Assembly: GCA_938034165.1 (NCBI GenBank)
Contig: CALHKP010000005.1
Location: 1 to 28,375, forward strand
Reading direction: 5' to 3'
From: an uncultured Clostridia bacterium
GTDB taxonomy: Bacteria; Bacillota; Clostridia; Peptostreptococcales; Anaerovoracaceae
DNA: 28,375 nt
Shown: positions 24,214 through 28,375 of the stretch, piece by piece
Numbering within the stretch: the stretch's first letter is position 1
Layout: each line of letters starts with the position of its first letter
Program-made: the position numbers and the translations under genes
Notes under the pieces: model-generated
Told to the model about the DNA's origin: nothing
Databases searched by the model: none
The model's input: only the letters and a program-made list of their open reading frames with translations

Positions 24214-24360
24214 TTGAAAAATTTAATTATAATTGTAGGCACGCTTTTTTTGGGATGTTATATCTTTTTTCTGATTGCAGGGCCTGATAACAGTTTGAAG
24301 GCTGCATCGGCAGGGGTACTCGAACAAAGTATAGAATTTTATAGGGGCATTGGGCAATGA
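24214..24360 (+). CDS. Tiny membrane protein 2, tandem paralogue, 48 aa
   Basis: Starts at TTG 24214 with GGAGG (24201-24205) 8 nt upstream, one base after the previous stop. The sequence K-N-L-I-I-I-V-G-T, hydrophobic helix, then G-P-D-N-S-L-K-A-A-S-A-G repeats the pattern of its neighbour, so the pair looks like a tandem duplication. The second half is diverged (ends Y-R-G-I-G-Q). Its TGA overlaps the next ATG, so the genes are translationally coupled. Possible second pilin or pilin-like subunit. Confidence 0.6.
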   Translation: MKNLIIIVGTLFLGCYIFFLIAGPDNSLKAASAGVLEQSIEFYRGIGQ

Positions 24361-24809
24361 AGCAACTCATAACTGCTATGGCGGCAGTGATTCTTATCCT
24401 GGCACTGATAATCGAGATTGTAAGCACGCAGATGTTCTTTATAAATATTATCAGGGCGGATTATACTATGTCTTCACATAATGACGTAATAAGACAACTG
24501 GGTCTGGTTACGGAAGAATGCGAGAGAGATATAAAAAATGATCTTGCAGAGATTTTCGGATGCACAGCAGAGGATGTTTCGGTAACTTCGGATTATATAC
24601 AGGTGCCTTTTAATGGGTACATAAAATACGAGATAAAAAGTAAAGCCGGTTCACTTTTTAACAGTAAATTCTGGGGAATTGCAAACAGCGATATGGGCTT
24701 TTGCAGGGAATATGTTCTGGTCAGTCAGTGCGAAAAAAATCATGATAAGTCTGATAAGGAAGAAAAGGCTGAAGGGATCGATAAACCTGAGAAAAAGGAT
24801 AAGCAATGA
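24357..24809 (+). CDS. Pseudopilin-like (TadE/F-type) protein
   Basis: 150 aa. An N-terminal hydrophobic helix (about 4-23) with a glutamate at its end (L-I-I-E-I-V-S-T-Q) is followed by a polar extracytoplasmic domain with four cysteines in 150 residues and a lysine/glutamate-rich tail. TadE/TadF proteins are minor pseudopilins with this shape, and Clostridial Tad loci often carry similar small anchored proteins. No family could be assigned with certainty. ATG 24357 overlaps the preceding stop, and the following ATG overlaps its own stop (ATGA), so it is coupled on both sides. Confidence 0.55.
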   Translation: MKQLITAMAAVILILALIIEIVSTQMFFINIIRADYTMSSHNDVIRQLGLVTEECERDIKNDLAEIFGCTAEDVSVTSDYIQVPFNGYIKYEIKSKAGSLFNSKFWGIANSDMGFCREYVLVSQCEKNHDKSDKEEKAEGIDKPEKKDKQ

Positions 24810-25171
24810 AAAATATGATTCTTTCTCTTGCCGCAGTTATACTTGCTGTTTCGTTAATGACATTGCAGGCAGAAATGGCAGAGGTTTTAATTAAAAAAAT
24901 CGCATTAATTGAGAATGCAAAAGACTGTGCTGTTGCCATTTATCAAAACGGATATTATGACAGAGATAAAATGCAGAAGGCTGCGCAAGAAGTTATTGCT
25001 GAAAAAAACTGCAGTTATTCAAACATAAGTATAACTGCAGAGGAAAAAAATCAATACATATGTTTTTTTGTTGAAATTGAAGATCAAGAAATTACAGGCA
25101 AATATGTGTTGAAGAGAATGAAAAAGAGTAAGGGGGATTTAGCAGGTGGGAACCGAAATAATGAGTTATGA
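24806..25171 (+). CDS. Second pseudopilin-like membrane-anchored protein
   Basis: 121 aa. M-K-N-M-I-L-S-L-A-A-V-I-L-A-V-S-L begins an N-terminal hydrophobic helix to about residue 20. A helical and beta-containing polar domain follows (A-K-D-C-A-V-A-I-Y-Q-N-G-Y-Y-D-R), ending in a basic tail. Shape and position match a minor pilin-like subunit, but no family is recognised. The next gene's start lies inside its 3' end. Confidence 0.55.
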   Translation: MKNMILSLAAVILAVSLMTLQAEMAEVLIKKIALIENAKDCAVAIYQNGYYDRDKMQKAAQEVIAEKNCSYSNISITAEEKNQYICFFVEIEDQEITGKYVLKRMKKSKGDLAGGNRNNEL

Positions 25172-26024
25172 GGAGTTTATAGTTTACTTTAAAAATATGA
25201 TTACTGAAAAAGCTGCAGAAGGAGAAAATCCGAAATTTGAATTTGATGCTATCCGGAAAGTCAACGGAATGAAGGAATGTATGCTTATAAATACAAACTC
25301 CGAAAATATTAAAAAGACCATATATTTTGATGACATTTATAAGGATTATTCAAGATGTGCAAATATGGACACGGTATACGAAAATGTTATGGATGCCATC
25401 GAAGAGGATTCTTCCTATATAGATACAGATGAGATAATTTCGATCATAGAGGATATAAATCGTGTTAGGGACAAAATAACTTTTTTTGTGATAAATGCAG
25501 CTTACAATACTGATTTTTTGAGGAGCCTTCCGCACAGACATTATTTGGATCTGGCAATAGTATATAAGTTTTCGCTGTTTAAAAGAGGAGAAGTGATCGG
25601 CAAGGTTATGATTACTAATGAAATGATAAAAAACTGGGGTATTACAGAAGAGGATCTTTATGAGATTTCGCTTCAAAATACAGAAAAGCTTTTTCCGACA
25701 GTTATAAAAAGCATAAGGCCTGATTTTAAAATTGTAACGAATTCGAACAGCATTAACGGAGCTTCAGCGATTCTAAATAAAGAAATGTTTAGAGATATGG
25801 CTGAAGAGATTGAGGACAATCTTTATATAGTTCCGTCATCTGTGCATGAGCTGATAATCTTGAAGGCTTCCAATCATACTCCAAAAGAAGTCAGGGGTGT
25901 AATTTATAATGTGAACACTGATATTTTAAATGTTGAAGATTTGCTGTCATATAACCTATATGTTTACGATAAAGAAAAGGATTCAATAAGCATATGTGTA
26001 GAAGAAGGCTTTACTTATTCATAA
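25161..26024 (+). CDS. DUF5688 family protein
   Basis: 287 aa from ATG 25161. A GTG at 25146 is in frame with AAGGGGG 9 nt upstream and is a reasonable alternative; ATG is preferred because relatives begin M-x-Y-E-E-F. DUF5688 marks seen: L-P-H-R-H-Y-L-D-L-A-I-V-Y-K, then N-S-I-N-G-A-S-A-I-L, and L-Y-I-V-P-S-S-V-H-E-L-I-I. The family is common in Clostridia and its function is unknown. No membrane segment is present, so it is probably cytoplasmic. It is the last gene before a strong terminator and overlaps the preceding gene, so it is cotranscribed with the Tad-like genes. Confidence 0.75.
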   Translation: MSYEEFIVYFKNMITEKAAEGENPKFEFDAIRKVNGMKECMLINTNSENIKKTIYFDDIYKDYSRCANMDTVYENVMDAIEEDSSYIDTDEIISIIEDINRVRDKITFFVINAAYNTDFLRSLPHRHYLDLAIVYKFSLFKRGEVIGKVMITNEMIKNWGITEEDLYEISLQNTEKLFPTVIKSIRPDFKIVTNSNSINGASAILNKEMFRDMAEEIEDNLYIVPSSVHELIILKASNHTPKEVRGVIYNVNTDILNVEDLLSYNLYVYDKEKDSISICVEEGFTYS

Positions 26025-26091
26025 CCGGAGTTTTTCTTTTGCGGGTAAAAATCTGTGCTCCTAGAGGTGTGGGTGGATACCCTGTTTCCCA

Positions 26092-26135
26092 TAAAAAACC
26101 GGGTGTCCAAATCGGGCACCCGGTAACCTTTTTTT
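26092..26135. terminator. Bidirectional terminator between the Tad-like cluster and ychF
   Basis: ACCGGGTGTCC (26098-26108) pairs with GGGCACCCGGT (26114-26124) with one G-U pair and a 5-nt loop. A run of T follows on the plus strand (26129-26135) and another on the minus strand (A-run 26093-26098), so it can end both convergent transcripts. The remaining gap 26025-26091 shows only a small GGGT/ACCC hairpin. Confidence 0.93.
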
Positions 26136-26143
26136 GAGATTTT

Positions 26144-27238
26144 TTATACGTTGAATAGGAAGTTCATAACGTCTCCGTCTTTTACAACGTATTCTTTTCC
26201 TTCTGATCTAATCAGACCTTTTTCTTTTGCTGTTGCAAGGTTTCCGCCACATTCAATAAGTTTATCGTAAGCAATTGTTTCTGCACGAATAAATCCTTTT
26301 TCAAAATCCGTATGGATTTTGCCAGCAGCCTGAGGAGCTTTTGTTCCTTCTTTGATTGTCCATGCTCTTACTTCATCTTCTCCGGCAGTCAGGAATGAAA
26401 TCAGGTTCAGCAGCTTGTAAGATGCTTTTATCAGTTTATCGAGACCTGATTCTGAGATTCCGAGTTCTTCTAGGAATACAGCTTTTTCGTCATCATCAAG
26501 CTCTGAGATTTCCTGTTCGATTTCTGCACATACAACAACTACTTCAGCATCTTCAGTTGATGCAAAGTCGCGAACAGCTTTTACGTATTCGTTGTCTTCT
26601 GTTGCACCGGCTTCATCTTCCGACACATTTGCGACATAGATTACAGGCTTGTATGAAAGTAAATCAAGAGTTTTTACATAAGCCGCTTCATCATCGTCCA
26701 GTTCCAGTGCTCTGAGGGATTTTCCTGTAGCCAGGAAGTCATTAATCTTTTTCAGTAAATCAAGTTCTTTCTGTAGAGATTTATCTCCTTTGAGGTTTTT
26801 GGTTGTTTTTGCAATGCGCTTTTCGAGAACTTCCATATCTGAAAGGATAAGCTCTGTATTGATTGTTTCTATATCTGATAGAGGATTGATTTTCCCGTCA
26901 ACATGCACAATGTTTTCGTTTTCGAAGCATCTTACAACATGAACGATAGCTGCAACCTCACGGATATGTCCAAGAAACTTATTTCCGAGACCTTCACCCT
27001 GTGAAGCACCTTTTACAAGGCCTGCGATATCGCAAAATTCGATAGTTGTATAAATTGTTCTCTTTGAGTTATAAATCTCATGAAGTTTGGTTATTCTTTC
27101 GTCCGGCACTGTAACGACACCTACGTTTGGCTCGATAGTGCAGAAAGGGTAGTTAGCCGCTTCTGCCCCGGCCTGTGTGATTGCATTGAATAATGTGCTC
27201 TTTCCGACATTTGGAAGACCTACGATACCTAATTTCAT
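26144..27238 (-). CDS. ychF: Obg-family P-loop ATPase YchF
   Basis: 364 aa, normal length. G1 is G-L-P-N-V-G-K-S-T; the second motif region reads Y-P-F-C-T-I-E-P-N-V-G; G3 is D-I-A-G-L-V-K-G-A-S-Q-G-E-G-L-G-N; and the G4 position is N-V-S-E rather than N-K-x-D, the hallmark of YchF/OLA1 proteins that prefer ATP over GTP. A coiled-coil region and a C-terminal TGS domain (A-W-T-I-K-E-G-T-K-A-P-Q-A-A-G) follow. The protein associates with ribosomes and has been linked to stress responses. The start is 1 nt from the lgt stop, with AAAGGAG in the lgt 3' end as ribosome site, so lgt-ychF is one operon. Confidence 0.95.
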   Translation of the reverse strand: MKLGIVGLPNVGKSTLFNAITQAGAEAANYPFCTIEPNVGVVTVPDERITKLHEIYNSKRTIYTTIEFCDIAGLVKGASQGEGLGNKFLGHIREVAAIVHVVRCFENENIVHVDGKINPLSDIETINTELILSDMEVLEKRIAKTTKNLKGDKSLQKELDLLKKINDFLATGKSLRALELDDDEAAYVKTLDLLSYKPVIYVANVSEDEAGATEDNEYVKAVRDFASTEDAEVVVVCAEIEQEISELDDDEKAVFLEELGISESGLDKLIKASYKLLNLISFLTAGEDEVRAWTIKEGTKAPQAAGKIHTDFEKGFIRAETIAYDKLIECGGNLATAKEKGLIRSEGKEYVVKDGDVMNFLFNV

Positions 27239-27239
27239 T

Positions 27240-27989
27240 TTATTCTATTTCTCCTTTGTTCTTCTTATGTAAATATATATAGATAGCCAAGCATATTGCA
27301 AATGTACACATGCTTAGCAACTGAGCCTGTTTGAACGGACCAAGCATCAAACTGTCTGTACGCAATTGTTCAATAAAGAATCTCTCAAGTGAGTAAAGCA
27401 TACAGTAGAGAAGTCCGATTTGTCCCTTGAAGCTTCTGCAGGATGAAAGCTTCGTCAGGAAGATAAATAAAAGCAGACACCAGATTGACTCGTACAGGAA
27501 TGTTGGATGAACTTTTATTCCGTCTACCCAGATTCCCCATGGCAGATCGGTAGGACCTCCGTGGGCTTCAGAATTGAAAAAATTGCCCCATCTTCCGATT
27601 GCCTGAGCCAGCGCCACGTTTGGAAAAACCAGATCCGAAAGATTGAAGAAGTTGATATGATGGTACTTGCATATGAAAGCGGCAACTATTATTCCGGCGA
27701 TAATTCCACCGTGTATTGCAAGACCGCCGCCTCGTATGTTCAATATCTTCGACCAGTTGCCTGCATAATTGTCCCAACTGAAAATAACATAATATGCTCT
27801 TGCACCGATTATTGAAAGCGGTATTAGAAATATTGCAAAGTCAAGAATATGCTCTTGATTAATTTCAAATTTCGGAGCACGCTTATATGATAGCAGAAGT
27901 GCAAGCATAAAGCCAAGGCCTATGAGCACTCCGTACCATCGCACATCAATGCCAAACAGTGTAAATGCAACCGGATTCGGTACGAACAT
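27240..27989 (-). CDS. lgt: Prolipoprotein diacylglyceryl transferase
   Basis: Integral membrane enzyme that attaches diacylglycerol to the lipobox cysteine of prelipoproteins. The frame opens at an ATG ending at 28004, but the ATG ending at 27989 is chosen because AAAGGAG lies directly before it. This gives 249 aa. Motifs: R-W-Y-G-V-L-I near the start, G-A-R-A-Y-Y-V, G-G-L-A-I-H-G-G-I-I-A-G, and G-R-W-G-N-F-F-N-S-E-A-H-G-G, the Lgt signature. It has multiple membrane helices and a C-terminal region with E-R-F-F-I-E-Q-L-R-T-D-S. The upstream promoter is at 28032-28060. Confidence 0.95.
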   Translation of the reverse strand: MFVPNPVAFTLFGIDVRWYGVLIGLGFMLALLLSYKRAPKFEINQEHILDFAIFLIPLSIIGARAYYVIFSWDNYAGNWSKILNIRGGGLAIHGGIIAGIIVAAFICKYHHINFFNLSDLVFPNVALAQAIGRWGNFFNSEAHGGPTDLPWGIWVDGIKVHPTFLYESIWCLLLFIFLTKLSSCRSFKGQIGLLYCMLYSLERFFIEQLRTDSLMLGPFKQAQLLSMCTFAICLAIYIYLHKKNKGEIE

Positions 27990-28031
27990 GTTGTCTCCTT
28001 TCATTTTGCGTTTTGATAAAAAACATATTTA

Positions 28032-28060
28032 ATTATATAAGAAAACACATCAAAATTCAA
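28032..28060 (-). promoter_or_regulatory. Sigma-A promoter of lgt-ychF
   Basis: On the minus strand TTGAAT (28060-28055), 17-bp spacer, perfect TATAAT (28037-28032). The predicted start at about 28025 leaves a leader of roughly 35 nt before the lgt ATG. Confidence 0.75.
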
Positions 28061-28099
28061 CTTATGAGAGATTAAAATAAAATAAATTTAAATTTCTGC

Positions 28100-28128
28100 T
28101 TGACGGCAGTGCAAAACCGTGGTAGTAT
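28100..28128 (+). promoter_or_regulatory. Promoter P1 in the lgt-tRNA spacer
   Basis: TTGACG (28100-28105), 17-bp spacer, TAGTAT (28123-28128). No open reading frame of useful size follows before the second promoter at 28242, so it drives either an untranslated RNA or a longer tRNA precursor. Confidence 0.55.
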
Positions 28129-28142
28129 AGTCAATGTTGACT
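28129..28142 (+). promoter_or_regulatory. Palindrome at the P1 start point
   Basis: AGTCAA-TG-TTGACT is a perfect 6+6 inverted repeat immediately after the -10 box, covering the predicted transcript start. It fits an operator or the 5' hairpin of the RNA. Confidence 0.45.
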
Positions 28143-28240
28143 CGCAAGTGCTCAATCAGGCGATTGTAAAAGCGCTTAGACGTAGGAGACAGACGATTTG
28201 ATATCAGTCAAACAGCTTTTAAAAATAAATTTAAAAAAGT
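28135..28240 (+). ncRNA. Possible structured small RNA or tRNA-operon leader (unrecognised)
   Basis: The stretch behind P1 folds well on inspection. A compound hairpin pairs AAGTGCT (28146-28152) with AGCGCTT (28171-28177) and, inside it, CAATC with GATTG around an AGGC loop. A second hairpin pairs TTTGA (28197-28201) with TCAAA (28208-28212). An A+T-rich run follows, but no clear terminator. It does not match 6S, SRP, tmRNA, RNase P or a riboswitch as far as I can recall. Confidence 0.3.
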
Positions 28241-28241
28241 G

Positions 28242-28270
28242 TTGACAAAGAATGTGAATTTTGATATTAT
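28242..28270 (+). promoter_or_regulatory. Promoter P2 of the tRNA operon
   Basis: Perfect TTGACA (28242-28247), 17-bp spacer, TATTAT (28265-28270). The expected start near 28277 gives a precursor leader of about 45 nt before the tRNA, with a small AGCG/CGCT hairpin. Confidence 0.75.
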
Positions 28271-28323
28271 AATCTAGCGACGGTTCGCTGATACAAACGA
28301 AACGGAGCAAGCAAATGAAATGT

Positions 28324-28375
28324 GGCGGTGTAGCTTAGTTGGCTAGAGCGTCCGGTTCATACCCGGAAGGTCGGT
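28324..28375 (+). tRNA. tRNA-Met (anticodon CAT), 3' part cut off by the window
   Basis: Acceptor 5' strand GGCGGTG, TA, D arm GCTT...GAGC, anticodon stem TCCGG/CCGGA with loop TTCATAC, and the start of the variable loop AGGTC. The CAT anticodon with a GGCGG start indicates elongator Met rather than the initiator, which usually starts CGCGG. A CAT tRNA modified to read AUA (Ile2) is not excluded. The T arm and 3' acceptor lie beyond the window, so more tRNAs may follow. Confidence 0.88.

Noticed and set aside
19385..26024. Integrated prophage or transposon
   Set aside because: One phage-regulator-like gene is present, but there is no integrase, transposase, structural phage gene, flanking direct repeat or target tRNA next to the cluster.
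26356..26715. 119-codon plus-strand frame inside ychF
   Set aside because: Leucine/histidine/arginine-rich shadow of the well-conserved YchF gene on the other strand.
27507..27815. 102-codon plus-strand frame inside lgt
   Set aside because: Antisense to the Lgt signature region; no ribosome site.

Overview
The window reads as chromosomal DNA of a low-GC, Gram-positive, probably anaerobic member of the Clostridia (Firmicutes). Support: A+T-rich spacers, strong GGAGG-type ribosome sites, canonical TTGACA/TATAAT promoters, AGA-rich coding, and the gene order tig-clpP-clpX-lon-engB. A stand-alone PduL phosphotransacylase, a GlpP-type antiterminator and a cobalamin-enzyme reactivation-like protein also fit this group. 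Naming a family or genus would be guesswork.

Layout. (1) 1-4082: an orphan MetH-activation-like protein, a LytR-CpsA-Psr (LCP) cell-wall enzyme, and a threonyl-tRNA synthetase lacking the N-terminal TGS domain. (2) 4107-6022: deoC on the minus strand, divergent from an unknown membrane protein and a CYTH-fold protein. (3) 6059-14036: a long protein-quality-control operon, tig-clpP-clpX-lon-engB-DUF1232-hpt-pduL. It has a clear promoter, a palindrome just after the predicted transcript start, and a strong terminator. (4) 14051-16106: a membrane protein, a DJ-1/PfpI protein and a PHP phosphoesterase, then a terminator. (5) 16101-19268: glpP, a beta-CASP metallo-beta-lactamase RNase-like protein, a short GC-rich tandem repeat, udk, terminator. 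(6) 19330-26135: an accessory-looking Tad/Flp-type pilus or secretion cluster. (7) 26144-28060: lgt-ychF on the minus strand. (8) 28100-28375: an orphan promoter with a possible small RNA, then a second promoter leading into a tRNA-Met(CAT) cut off by the window end.

The Tad-like cluster is the most unusual part. It holds a small phage-regulator-like protein, a SAF-domain CpaB-like protein, a TadZ with a degenerate P-loop, a TadA ATPase, TadB, a half-size TadC, two tandem tiny membrane proteins (52 and 48 aa), two pseudopilin-like proteins and a DUF5688 protein. No prepilin peptidase or outer-membrane secretin is visible. The TadA reading frame is continuous only through a -1 shift at a T TTA AAA heptamer. 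This could be programmed frameshifting, a real mutation, or one missing base in a homopolymer. Its promoter carries repeated TTTACC/GGTAAA elements that look like an operator.

All functional calls come from reading translated sequence against remembered family motifs; no database search was run.
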